Assembly: GCA_963920575.1 (NCBI GenBank)
Contig: OY986970.1
Span: 25,253,869-25,317,868 of the forward strand
DNA length: 64,000 nt
DNA from: Narthecium ossifragum
Taxonomy: Eukaryota > Streptophyta > Magnoliopsida > Dioscoreales > Nartheciaceae
Direction of reading: 5' to 3'
Below are positions 46,201 to 57,180 of the stretch, one piece after another. The stretch's first letter is position 1. Each line of letters opens with the position of its first letter. A program made the position numbers and the translations under genes. Under the pieces are notes generated by a model that saw nothing but the letters and a program-made list of their open reading frames with translations, had not been told where the DNA came from and searched no databases.

Positions 46201-48027
46201 TTATATTTAGGAGGAATCCTGTGCTGAAGCAATGCACTAACCTGCTCTGTTAAAAATGCAGTTTTCTTTACATGATGTCGTCTCTTCATAGTGCATAAAT
46301 CTTTAATGACTTTAGCATATGTAGGAATTTGCTTAATAACATGCAAAAGAGGAAGGTTTACCTTAACCTGCTGAAGATGCTCCAAAACTTCGCTGTTGGG
46401 CTCCATAGTAAATTTAGTGGATTTCAATGCCTGAGGGAAAGGGGCACGTACCTTAAAGTCACCTGGTGTAGGGCCATCTGGATGATCGGTCTCTACATGG
46501 TCCTCCTCAATTCGGTCCTCTTCTTCAACAACAATAGGAGGTTCGGTGGCCTCTTTGGAAGGGCTTTTTGTTGCTTTCCCGCTTCTTGTAGTTATGGCGT
46601 TCATCTCTTTCACATTATTTTGCTCAGCACTAGATACCTGTGTTTGTTGAGGTTGAGCTGGGAACTTCAACATTATTTTGCTCAAAGAGTTGATCAGCTT
46701 CGTGATCTGGCTCTTGATCTCTTGAATATCCTCCTTCCTTTCCTTAGATTCCTGCACAATCATAGATTTCAGTTCCTGTAAATTATCATTAAATGTAGGC
46801 CTAGGAAAACCAGATGTATTATAAGGAGGGTTAGAAAAAGGCTTATTAGGTGGCGGTTGATGATGCTCGTTGCTCTGTGGAGCGTTCGACTTCCAGCTGA
46901 AGTTCGGATGCTCTCGCCATCCTGGATTATACGTCTCTGAGTAGGGAGTGTACGGCCTCCTGAATCCGCCTACAGCGTTGCAATGCTCGTCGTACCCACC
47001 TCTCATCTCAGCATAGGTGGGGCAATCTTCAGTCTGGTGGTCCACGCCTTGGCAGATTGCACACGGCCCAGCCGGCCTTGTAGGTTCATTGTATGGAGAG
47101 GTCCGGGCTGCCATCATATCTTTGGTCTTTAATAGCTCCAGCTCCCTTGTTAGACTCTCCACTTTAGCCTTGAGTGCATCCTCCTCCCGCAGCTGATAAA
47201 TTCCTCCACCTGGTTGCTGCGGTGGTGGTCTGGCCATGTTTGTACTTTCTGTTGCATTCGGTCCAGTCCATGTATAAGCTTTCTCAGCAAGCTCAGTCAA
47301 GTATTCAATTGCTGCATCAGGATCTTTTTGCAAAAATTCACCATTACACATCATCTCAACAAATTGACGTTCTCTAACAGTTAAACCCTCATAAAAATAA
47401 CTAACAAGACGCCAACTTTCATATCCATGATGGGGATATAAATTCAACATATCTTTAAATCGTTCCCACGCCTGATACAAAGTTTCGCTATCCTTCTGTG
47501 TGAAGGTCGCAATATGTCTTTTAAGTGCGTTGGTTTTGTGTTGTGGGAAATACTTGGTGAGAAATATCGGTGTCATTTCAGCCCAAGATCTTATAGATTG
47601 TGGCCTTAAGGAATATAACCAACTCTTTGCTCTATCCTTCAGTGAGAAGGGAAAGAACTTAAGTCGGATCATATCTAGTGCACCTGGTTGGCCATCGAAA
47701 GTCGCTACTACTTCCTCAAACTCCCTAATATGCACATATGGATTTTCATTCTCCAACCCATGAAAGGTAGGAAGCAACTGAATCATGCCAGGTTTAAAGT
47801 CAACATGTGCTGATGCATGAAGGTGTAGTAGTGCGTGTTGGATGCAAATATTCTTGCAAACTCCTAGAAGCTTGTTGTTCCTCGTGCTCAGCCATAATGA
47901 AAGTATGATGTGAAGTTTGTGACTGTGCGTCAAAGAGATCAGCAATATATGTCTCACTATCAGAAGTTTCAGAATCACCCTCGGGACGTCTAGCAAATCT
48001 GCCTAGTTCGTCTCTATACCGAGGCAT
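43290..48027 (-). pseudogene. Athila gag-pol, broken
   Basis: Reading starts at the ATG at 48027. A frameshift near 47810 separates the N-terminus from the main frame, which then runs open to 43551. In order: gag domain ([19 protein letters not shown]), a zinc knuckle ([14 protein letters not shown]), aspartic protease ([16 protein letters not shown]), reverse transcriptase with YMDD, RNase H ([21 protein letters not shown]), and the C-terminal integrase part from [11 protein letters not shown]. The integrase zinc finger and most of the DDE core are absent: sequence jumps from just after RNase H to near the third catalytic residue. A further frameshift in an A run near 43558 and a TAG where Trp is expected near 43456 break the integrase end. 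It cannot encode a functional integrase. Confidence 0.9.
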
Positions 48028-48383
48028 ATACCAGCAAACACGCAATCCAAAAGATGCAAACCAACTAAAAAAATAAGCAAAAATAATAATTGAAACTAAA
48101 CTTACTAACTAAAACCGAATAAAAAGAAAACAATCCTAATAGAGAAGAAAAAATCAAAACCAAAATAAAGAATAGTTAATTGTCATTAACCCCATTTTAA
48201 CAAGAAATATCATTAAAAACCCCATCAGGTTACGTTTTAAGTTTAAAACCCCATCAGTGATGAGCTGTGGCGTATTAACCAAATACCCCAATAAAGAAAT
48301 AAAGACTAAAGAAAATGAACGAAGTTACCGCTTTCGGTGTCTACAATCACTGTAATCTGATTCTGGCGCTTTTCTAAACCGTC

Positions 48384-48401
48384 TCCCCGGCAACGGTGCC
48401 A
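48384..48401 (-). other. tRNA-Asp-type primer-binding site of the Athila element
   Basis: On the minus strand TGGCACCGTTGCCGGGGA matches the complement of the plant tRNA-Asp 3' end at 17 of 18 positions. It begins seven bases from the 5' LTR end at 48408. Athila elements commonly use this primer. Confidence 0.85.
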
Positions 48402-48407
48402 ATTTTT

Positions 48408-50078
48408 TGATGGCGCTCAAATGTGTCACGCACAGCGGTCGCGGTGCAATACAGCATAAGAGAGGTCGAATCTCACAGAGAGACAAGCAGGAAAGATCCA
48501 GAAACACATATAACAATGTATCGAAAACAATCAAGAGCGTAAAAAGTTAAGAAAATAGATCGGAGATGTAATGGAAAGATAAAGTTAACGAAAGAAATCA
48601 AGATTTGAATGAGGCTAGGCTTCAGGAATCACGTCACTCGGATTTAGGTTCTTCTCTTCTCAATGGTTCATATGGTACTCAGTTAAGGGATTCACATTCC
48701 AATCACCTTAACCGGAAGATATAGAATTATGAATCTGATAAAATATATAAATGTCTCTTCCTATGATTAGTTCTTCCTTTTTATAGTTCTAACTTCATCC
48801 AACCAAACCTAAGAATACACGATACCGGCTGTCACTACAGGCAACGCGCAGCAAAAGTTCATCGGGACAAAGCCCTAACTCTAACCGGATCTCTAAGAAT
48901 ACACAATACCAACTCTCACAATCGGCAATGCATAGCAAAGATCTCACGGTATAGAGCCCCAACCTTATCTAACCAGATCCCTAAGAATACACAATACCAG
49001 CTATCACTACGGGTAATGCATAGCAAAGGTCTCACGAGACTCGGTAGGAGAATCAAATTAAGGAGATAACTATGGGATCACAATATCATAAAAGAAGCAT
49101 GACTGGATTTATAATAATGTTTAACCACAAAGCAATCTGTGAAGATCCAATACATAAGAAGAATTTAACAATAAAGATTAAAAGCTATGAACCATTGTTG
49201 GAGAAGAAACCCTAATCCTCGCTAGATCATCCGTCCGCCATGCCCGCGGATTACTCGGCCATGGATGGAGATTCCTTCATCTTCTTCCTCTTGAAAAGGT
49301 CCAGAAAGAGCCTCCAAAAACGTCTAAGAAGTCCCCTTTGATTAGCCCTAAGTTTCCTATTTATAGGGTCCAAGAATTAGTAAACTCGGATTAATCAAAA
49401 CCGTTGATTTTCGTCACTGGGCAAGTAGGATCGATCCCTCTCAGGGTGTCGGATCGATCCCTCTCATTAAAAACATCAATTTCTGGCTTCGCCCGAGTCC
49501 GATCGATCGAACTATGGTTGCTGGATCGATCGGATGCGTAAAAATCCACCTTCTCTGGCTATTTTTGAGTCCGATCGATCCAACTTTAGGTGTCGGATCG
49601 ATCGGACCCCTTAGGAGGGATGGATGGATCGATCGGAAGGTGAGAAGCTGAAAAATATATGTTCTGTCATGATTCTGCATAGTAGGATCGATCCCACCAG
49701 GGTGTAGGATCGATCCCACTTTCCAGCATATTTACCGATCTGCCATCCAGACTGCGCCATCGGTACTAAAATTGCTGTAACTTCCTCTAGGAAACTCGGA
49801 ATCATGAACCGTAAAATTCTCCAAAATCTAGACTTCAAGAGCTTTCCAACTATATGTGGTACATCATTTGGTTCTTCATGAACAGGTACAAATTAATTTT
49901 TGAAGTTGATCCATATACTCTTTTCAGCTTCTTTTAACTCATTTCCTGCATTTTCCAAACAACCATGTGAAGCAACATATAGATATAAAAATAGTAATAA
50001 AGATGCTGATTAAGGATAATAATCTAGCAATTAAGATGGTTATAAGACTGTTCAGAGTGCACTTTCATGCACTCATCA
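48408..50078 (-). repeat. 5' LTR of the Athila element
   Basis: It is 1671 bp and near-identical to the LTR at 40383. The minus-strand TATA box is at 49356-49367 and the palindrome array at 49428-49716, again 60 bp upstream of it. Confidence 0.92.
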
Positions 50079-50282
50079 GGAATAAGGTGGGTTAAGATGG
50101 GTCATCTCAAAAAATGAGGATATAACTTATCATATCTACATTTAACTCCATTCCGATTTCTATCTCCGTTACTATCCATTGAGTAAAGAAAAAATACTTT
50201 GACATATCCCCGGTCATTATCCCAACTTTTCTAACCCTAAAATCCCTTAATTCGAAATAGCCTATCACCTTACCAAACGGCC
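50079..50282. mobile_element. Right part of the MITE split by the Athila element
   Basis: It ends in CCTATCACCTTACCAAACGG plus CC, the inverted partner of the terminus at 40296. No coding capacity. Confidence 0.5.
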
Positions 50283-50419
50283 TCATATGAGTTATGAGAC
50301 ACCACCTTTGCATGTTACTAGGCTTCTCACCTATCCTACAAACCTATGGCCTTGTATCTTATAGTAACCTACAGCCATAATTCTTTTTACCTAAAACCTA
50401 TTAATGAGTCTCCAAACCT

Positions 50420-51153
50420 TGGTTGCTTGCATCAGTTGATGCAGTGCATTAGTTGATGCAGTGCATCAGTTGATGCAGTATTAGCATCACCTGTTTGTTT
50501 GGTTGCTTGTATCAACTGATGCAGTATTAGCTCATTTTCTGTTTGGTTGGTATGTATTGCATCAGTTGATAAGTTTCATATCATTTTTTTTTTCTTTAGC
50601 TGTTTTTTATTTAGCTATATTTTTTCTTTGACTATATTTATTAAATTATTGAGCTCGTGCTAACTTAATAATTTCTTAATTATTAAAGTAAAAAAGATCA
50701 AGTAGGTGTAAGTATTAACCTAAAATCGTCTTAGCAAACTCTTAACTACAAAGTATCAACCAAATCTTGAACAACAGTGTCCAATTCTTTACTTATCTTC
50801 CAGACTTAATTCGTTTATGATAATTTTTTTAATAAAAATCAACAAAAATACAAGAAAAAATAATATATTCATGTAAAGTTTTTTTCCCACGAATTTTCGG
50901 ATTTTCTGGTTGGGTTTTCAGATTTTTCGGAATTCATATATTAATTTTTCGAATTTATTGAAGGTTTTATTAATTCCGAAAATAATATTTTAATTCATAT
51001 AGTGATGCATCAGCAGAAACAACCATTTTGGCTGCATCAGCTGATGCAACATCTGAGCCTCTTTTTGTATCAACTGATACATGCATCAGCTGATGCATTT
51101 GATCAACCAAACACTGGTTTGTATCAAAAGGCTGCATCAACTAATGCATGTAT
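50420..51153. mobile_element. Palindrome-rich element, left part, hosting LINE copy 2
   Basis: The piece starts TTGGTTGCTTGCATCAGTTG. A related inverted end, TTGGTTGCATGTATCAGCTG, is at about 57154-57174, beyond the LINE. The arms hold at least eight copies of GCATCAGCTGATGC or close variants at 50429, 50446, 50463, 50509, 50559, 51034, 51067 and 51083. Between 50580 and 51000 it is AT-rich and featureless. Confidence 0.6.
51139..51153 (+). repeat. 5' target-site duplication of LINE copy 2
   Basis: AACTAATGCATGTAT is repeated exactly at 57143-57157, after the poly(A) tail. Confidence 0.9.
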
Positions 51154-51302
51154 AATAATGCATGGATTACATATGATTCAGAACTCTTGATTGAGAAAAC
51201 GAGCGAATGCCGCGGCTCCGAGGTGTCACACAATAGAGTGAGGAGAAGAGTGAGCTGGTGGTGTAGGTGGTGCGGCCTTCGCCGCCCTCTGGTGGGGGAC
51301 TG

Positions 51303-53093
51303 ATGAGTAGCTCCTCTTCCGGCCCACCGCCGGGATTCCCCAGACCTTATGCTTATCAAGCAGAAGCAGACCAAATTCAAGATACCGGCTTCTCAGGCCA
51401 TAATGGAACTTATGCTGAAGCATTGGGTGCACGAAAGAATGAGAAATCAGAAATCACACCTGAAGATTTAACCAAGATGGGTGCCTTGTACGCAGGAGAG
51501 ATCTATCTTAGTGACGAGTTGATGGATCGCTGCTGTAAAAGATGGGAATTCTCGCTCTTCGGGCGATTTATGGGGGGAAGGATACCCTTGGATGTACTCA
51601 AGGCCAAGCTACCCAAACTTTGGGGAGAGGGAAGAAGCTTTCAGGTGACGGACATGGCCAAGGGGGTCTTTGCTATAAAGTTTCAGTGTGAAGAGGATAG
51701 GCTCTTCGTGCTCTCTGGGGGACCCTGGTATGTGAATGGCATGCCGTTGGCTTTGATTAAATGGCAGGAAAATCTTTGTCCTACCGCGGCTGACTTCCAC
51801 AAGACTATGGTTTGGGTTCGCCTTTATGGGCTAGCCATAGAATGCTTTGATGAAGAAGTTGCAATGAATGCTGGCTCCCTGTTAGGTAGCCCTATGAAGG
51901 TGGATCTTCACACTCGAGAGGCTGAGAGGGGAAGGTATGCTCAGGTGTGTGTGGAAGTTGACCTTCGTCAACCTACTCGGCTTGGGCTCACTGTTAACAG
52001 CAGGTCCGGGCCAAGGTTTGTTCATCTGGATTACGAGCATGTGGTAATCTGTGAAGGTTGTGCTCGCATCGGGCATCGTATGGCTGGCTGCCCTTCTCGA
52101 CCTAACTTACCCAAGAAGAACACTCGTCCTGGGCCCAGGATGTGGGTTGGCCAGGATGTGCCCAGGATGTGGGCGAGAGTAGATAAGGGGGTGAATGATC
52201 ATGCGCCCCGGCAGGAGAAAGGGAAGGGAGTGGCCACACAGGAGGTGCCGAGACCCAACGCCCAGGAAACCCAAACCCAAACTCAAACCCAGGTCCCGAT
52301 AGTCGATGTTAGGATGGATGAGGGAGATGAGCAGAGATGTGTACCTGGGAAGATGAAGGAGCCAGTGAAGCCGCCGGAGGTGATGAGGCCGCCGGAGAAC
52401 GATTGGAGCATCGTTGGTAGAGGTTGGCGTGGTTTTCGAGGTCGCTTCGATCCGCGAGCTAGAGGCGCCATGCAAGGACGATCTTTGGAGAAACGTGTGA
52501 CCAACCACGGCCGCCCAAGATCGTCCTCCATAGGACGGAAACCGACGACCTCGTCGACGTCGGCTGGTTGCGGTGGCAGGCGGCGCAGCAGTGAAGACAG
52601 TTTCCATTGCAGTGTTAGTGACAGGGTATATATCGCAGGCTCCCAACCTTTTTCCATCAGGGCACGTGGACGGCCATTGGTGATCCAATCCAACCGTTAC
52701 TCTTGCCTTAGTGATAACTCCGGCCCTTCTTTAGACGTTGGTCCGGGCCCACTGGATACTACCCCAGCCCAGCCCAACAACGTTGATGGACCTGCCCCGG
52801 ATGTTAGCGCTGATCCATCAGCAGGAGAATTCGCTCTACTTGCAAAGGACGTTGATCACATACATGATAACAGAGTTGCATGCATGGATGTTGCTTTAAC
52901 CTCGGAAGCACCGGTGGAAGCCGATCTCAGGTGTCTGGAATCGTTGTCTGATGTGGAAGATGAAGATGAGGGCGCTGGACCCGCGTTGGAAGAGGAAGGC
53001 TTAGAGGATGGAGATATTTTCACCCCTGCTAGGAAACGCAGGTGTCATGTTAACCCAGATGAGCAACTGGGCTTTTCAGGCGGTTTAATATGA
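51303..53093 (+). CDS. LINE ORF1 (DUF4283 and zinc knuckle RNA-binding protein)
   Basis: The first ATG is at 51303; the frame opens slightly earlier with GTG. It gives 596 residues without a stop. The DUF4283 region (SLFGRFMGGRIPLDVLKAKL to about residue 220) is followed by a CCHC knuckle, CEGCARIGHRMAGC. The rest is low-complexity linker with basic and Gln/Thr repeats. In plant L1 elements this protein coats the RNA and escorts it to the nucleus. The stop codon overlaps the ORF2 start as ATGA. Confidence 0.88.
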   Translation: MSSSSSGPPPGFPRPYAYQAEADQIQDTGFSGHNGTYAEALGARKNEKSEITPEDLTKMGALYAGEIYLSDELMDRCCKRWEFSLFGRFMGGRIPLDVLKAKLPKLWGEGRSFQVTDMAKGVFAIKFQCEEDRLFVLSGGPWYVNGMPLALIKWQENLCPTAADFHKTMVWVRLYGLAIECFDEEVAMNAGSLLGSPMKVDLHTREAERGRYAQVCVEVDLRQPTRLGLTVNSRSGPRFVHLDYEHVVICEGCARIGHRMAGCPSRPNLPKKNTRPGPRMWVGQDVPRMWARVDKGVNDHAPRQEKGKGVATQEVPRPNAQETQTQTQTQVPIVDVRMDEGDEQRCVPGKMKEPVKPPEVMRPPENDWSIVGRGWRGFRGRFDPRARGAMQGRSLEKRVTNHGRPRSSSIGRKPTTSSTSAGCGGRRRSSEDSFHCSVSDRVYIAGSQPFSIRARGRPLVIQSNRYSCLSDNSGPSLDVGPGPLDTTPAQPNNVDGPAPDVSADPSAGEFALLAKDVDHIHDNRVACMDVALTSEAPVEADLRCLESLSDVEDEDEGAGPALEEEGLEDGDIFTPARKRRCHVNPDEQLGFSGGLI

Positions 53094-56000
53094 AGCTCTT
53101 CTTTTGGAATTGCAGAGGGGCAGGTCCGAGTCGTGTTGTTAGGATCTGCCACAGGGTGACCGGTGCTCACAATCCGGATTTTATCTTCCTCATTGACACT
53201 CTGGTTGAAGTTGGAAATTTTGAATGGGCACTGCGTAAGGTAGGAGGGGAGTGGGATGGCTATTGTGTTCCAGCACAGGGACGCGAGGGTGGAATTTTAG
53301 CGTTCTGGAAGAGAAGCATTGGTCGAGTAACTATGAGGCACATCTCGATTCAGGCAGTGCATGGCGTGATCACCTCCCCTGAGCATGGTGAATTTTCTTT
53401 GTCAGCTGTCTATGGAGCTAGGCATCATGGCCAGAGGAAGGAGTTGTGGGATTATCTCTCTAGATTCAGCACACTAGGGCTGCCTATGTTGATTGCGGGG
53501 GACTTCAACGCTATACTTTCTGCTGATGAAAAATCGGGAGGCTCTCCTTTTGCTTTTAATCATTCGGAAAGGGACTTTCTCAATTTTGTCTCTCTGAATG
53601 ACTTATTTGATCTTGGCTACGCAGGTTGTCGTTTCACCTGGTCTAACAACCAGCGAGGTAGTTCCAAAATCCTTGAGAGATTGGATCGGGCTCTGGGAAA
53701 CAAGCTCTGGAGCGCTCGGTTCCCTGGCACGATGGTTAGTCACCTGCCTCGTGTTGGGTCTGATCATGCACCCCTGCTGATCAACTTGATCCGACCCCCA
53801 GAGAGAGCTGGACCTGGCGTTTTTCGATTAGAACATTACTGGATGCGGCTGCCAGCGTTCCGTGAGGCCTTATCCCAGGCTTGGTATCTACCTTTTCATG
53901 GCTCTAATCAATATGTCTATGCATCCAGGCTGAGAGTGATTTAGAAATGTGGTCAAGCAGTGGGACAAGAAGTCTGGCAAGGAGGATCTTTTCGGCACCG
54001 GCAGGCGAGTGGAAAGCTGTTTGGAGTACCTGTATAAGCTAGAAGAGGAAGGAACGCTTCAACCACAAGATGAATTGCAACTGCGATTACTGGAGAAGCA
54101 GAGAGAAGCTATGCTCTGCAAGCAGGAAGCTAGGGCAGCGCAGAGAGTCAGGCAGATGTGGCTACAAGCTGGAGACAAGAACTCTTCCTTTTTCCATAAT
54201 ATGGTCTCATCCAGGAAGCATAAATCCAAGGTAGCTTCGATTATGGCTAGCATAGGGAAGATTTTTGTCAGCTATTTCTCGAAGCTCTGAACTGAGGACA
54301 CAAACTGCTTTAATCCTGAACTCCCAGCTCTCCCCACTATTGATTTGGCCTCGCAGGAATTGCTAGATTCTGGTGTTAGTGAATCAGAAATCATGGAGGC
54401 CCTCCGCAGTATGGGGAAAAGCAAATGTCCCGGTCCTGATGGTATCCCAGTGGAGTTTTTCCTTTCTCACTGGGACACTGTTGGGAAGGATTTCGTTGAG
54501 TTGATCAGAGGATTCTTCAACACTGCTCTCCTCCCCGCCAATTGGAATGAAACCTTCATCACTTTGATTCCCAAGTGCAAATTCCCTCAGGTGGTGAAGG
54601 ATTATCGACCTATCAGCCTTTGCAATACAGGCTACAAGGTCATCACTACCATTCTGGCCAGAAGAATGAAGCCGGTTCTTAGCATCCTAGTTGGCTTGGA
54701 GCAATCAGCTTATCTCTCTGGTAGATGTATCCACGACAACATCGATGCTGCTAAGGAAGTCCTACATTCTATGAAGATCGTACCAAAGTCTAGCAATTTA
54801 ATGGTTTTGAAGGTTGATCTAAGGGCAGCGTATGATCGGGTGAGATGGTGCTTCCTGAAGAAGGTGTTAGAAGCTATGGGCTTCCCTCCTAGATGGATCG
54901 CAATGGTGATGGCTTGTGTCACTGGTCCGATGTTTGCCATTGTCATCAATGGCAAAATCCATGGGAGATTTGCATCTTGCTGCGGAATTAGGCAAGGAGA
55001 CCCTTTATCATCCTTACTCTTTCTTATTGTGCAGGAGGTGTTCTCCAGAATCCTTAAAAGCCCTTCGACTGGCCTCACCGGATTGACTTTCAGGAACTCA
55101 ACATTCTCCCTCTCCCATCTCTTCTATGCCGATGATTGTCTGATATTCTCCAAGGCATCCTGTCTGGAGGCGCGTCGAGTGAAGGATGCTCTGCTCAGAT
55201 TCAAGCTTCTCTCCGGGTTAGATATGAACACCTCAAAATCCACCGTGCGCTTCTCCCCAACTGTCCCTGATGATAGGAAGCTTACCTTATGCCGCATACT
55301 TGGCTTAGCTATGGCTGATGGTACCTGGACGTATCTGGGCGCGCCGCTCTGCCCCGGAAGGCTCACAGCTGCTGATTGTGCACCGCTCCTGGACAAAATG
55401 ATCAGCCGCGTTCTCTCGTGGCAAGGGCGACCCATCTCAGACCCGGGGAGATTGGTGCTGGTGAAGTCGGTTCTACAAGCTATCCCTACGTTCGTAATGG
55501 CCACTTCCCATGTTCCCCTGGGAATCATAAGGAAGATCGATCGCATATGTAGGGATTTCTTGTGGAAGAATCGCAAATCTGGGCTGTACAATTTAGCATG
55601 GAAGGATGTTTGTACTCCGAAGGAAAGAGGTGGCCTGGGTGTCAAGGATCTTTGTTCTTGGCAGGTTGCTCTCAAGGCCAATCGGGTTGCTTCATTGCTT
55701 CAGCCAGGAACCAATGTATGGAAAGAAATTTCCATGGCCAAGTATCAATGGAGAGAAATTCTTCCAACCTGCCGCAATCTCAAGAATGTTTCAACTCACT
55801 GGAAACATATCTGCTCTGCTGCGGATACACTGAGGACGAGGCTGCTCTGGGTGCCAGGAGCTGGTAGCAAACTCAATGTTTTATTCGATGCATGGTTCAC
55901 TGATATCCCCCTCTCCAGATGGCCAACCATGTTCAATGTCTTTGGCGGTTTGGATGTTACTGAAGTTGGGAACTTGACCTCTGATGGTTGCTGGAAGTTG

Positions 56001-57065
56001 GATGTTCTGGCAAACAACTTTCACCCGCTCCTTGTTGATATCATCTTGAAGCAGAGGATCGGAAGCAGAGATGTTAGTCGCTGGCCATTCACGGGCTCCG
56101 GGATGGTAAGCTCTGCTTCAGCTTATCTTGTACAAAGGCAGGAGGATTTGAGACCAAGCAGAGCTGGCTTGGGCGACGCTTGGTCTGGTGTGTGGAGGGC
56201 ACCGGCTGGCCCAAGGGTTAGACACTTCCTCTGGCGACCAGTTCATGGTAAGCTGCCGGTTCGAGAGACTCTGTGGAGGTTGCGCCTGTCTTCAGATATC
56301 GAATGCCTGAGATGTCGAGGGGAGCCTGAAACTGTCAAGCATGCCATCTTTGCATGTCAGTCTATCTTCAAGGTTTTTTCTTTGATTGCATACAAGGAGA
56401 AGCTGGTGCTTCCTCCTTGGAACTTTGAAGACTACTGCGGAGCTCTGTTTGAGAGTGGATCCAAGAAGACCAAGACCTTTCTAGCTTATGGTATGTGGAT
56501 CATTTGGAAGGATAGGAACTCAATTGTCTTCGGGGAGAAGGGGGATTCGGCTGAGGTACTTGCTTGCAGGATCACAAGGCTTGCGAAAGAGTTCATAGCT
56601 CAAGCGAGCAAGGGATCTTCCGAGGCTGCTGTTCATACCACCGGCACCGGCGTTGTTGTGATCCAAACTGACGCCTCTGTCGATCCATTGTCAAAGACTG
56701 CGGCCATAGGGGTTGTTGCCTTGGCGGAGGATCGGTGCGAAGCTTGGGCTTGGGCTAGTCCAGTTGACACTGGATCGATCCTTGAAGCTGAGATGTTAGC
56801 CATTCTGGAGGCGCTGAGAAGGGCTAAAATCCATGGGCTTAGAAGGTTAGTAATTGAGACTGACTCATTACCAGCCGTCCGGATCTTGAATGGATTGGGT
56901 GGATGGCCCCCTGATCTCGAATACTTGGCGAAGAGTATCTGGTTGCATGCTCTTCTCTTTGAGTCGACATTCTTTCTTTATATTTCCAGAGATAGTATTG
57001 CGAGAGCCGATAGTGTAGCTCAAGCATGTCGTAGAACCAGGATTGTTGTGAACCGGACCTGTTAA
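53090..57065 (+). pseudogene. LINE ORF2: endonuclease, reverse transcriptase, RNase H; two lesions
   Basis: The ATG at 53090 overlaps the ORF1 stop by four bases. The endonuclease (WNCRGAG, AGDFNAI, FTWSNNQRG, SDHAPL) runs to about 53930. A single-base change in a T run near 53942 shifts the frame. Coding continues in the second frame to a TGA at 54288, then onward in the same frame to 57065. That part has reverse transcriptase (GIRQGDPLS, catalytic YADD near 55128), zf-RVT (APAGPRVRHFLWRPVHGKLP) and a C-terminal RNase H (IQTDASV, EAEMLAILEAL, ETDSLPAV). Intact length would be about 1325 residues. The endonuclease has FLIDT where most relatives have a catalytic Glu. Confidence 0.9.
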
Positions 57066-57142
57066 CCAGTGTAGCCTACTTGTTGTTTCGAGTCTGTACA
57101 CTTTAGCCATTCGGCTCAACTCATCAAAAAAAAAAAAAAAAA

Positions 57143-57180
57143 AACTAATGCATGTATCAGCTGATACATGCAACCAAACA
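57143..57180. mobile_element. 3' target-site copy and right end of the palindrome-rich host element
   Basis: The perfect 15 bp duplication is followed by GTATCAGCTGATAC (57154-57167) and GCAACCAAACAGCCCCT, the inverted counterpart of the element end near 50420. Confidence 0.6.

Larger units (their letters stand above)
40383..50078 (-). mobile_element. Athila-type Ty3/gypsy LTR retrotransposon, non-functional
   Basis: Two LTRs of 1669 and 1671 bp start TGATG and end ATCA. Between them, on the minus strand, lie a primer-binding site, gag, protease, reverse transcriptase, RNase H, an integrase with an internal gap, a 1.2 kb 3' spacer and a purine-rich tract. The primer site matching tRNA-Asp and the protein layout fit the Athila lineage. 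The flanking five bases are GAAAT (left) and GGAAT (right), a duplication with one mismatch. I counted 14 LTR mismatches in the first 300 bp and fewer later, so the insertion is not very recent. Frameshifts, a stop and the integrase gap make it unable to move by itself. Confidence 0.93.
51154..57142 (+). mobile_element. Full-length L1-type LINE (copy 2)
   Basis: It has a 5' UTR of about 150 bp, ORF1, ORF2 and a poly(A) tail, and is bounded by a perfect 15 bp target-site duplication. The perfect duplication and long open frames suggest a fairly recent insertion, but ORF2 carries two lesions. Confidence 0.93.

Noticed and set aside
47800..47996. Extension of the main Athila frame upstream of the frameshift
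   Set aside because: Translation there does not resemble gag; the gag N-terminus lies in another frame starting at 48027.
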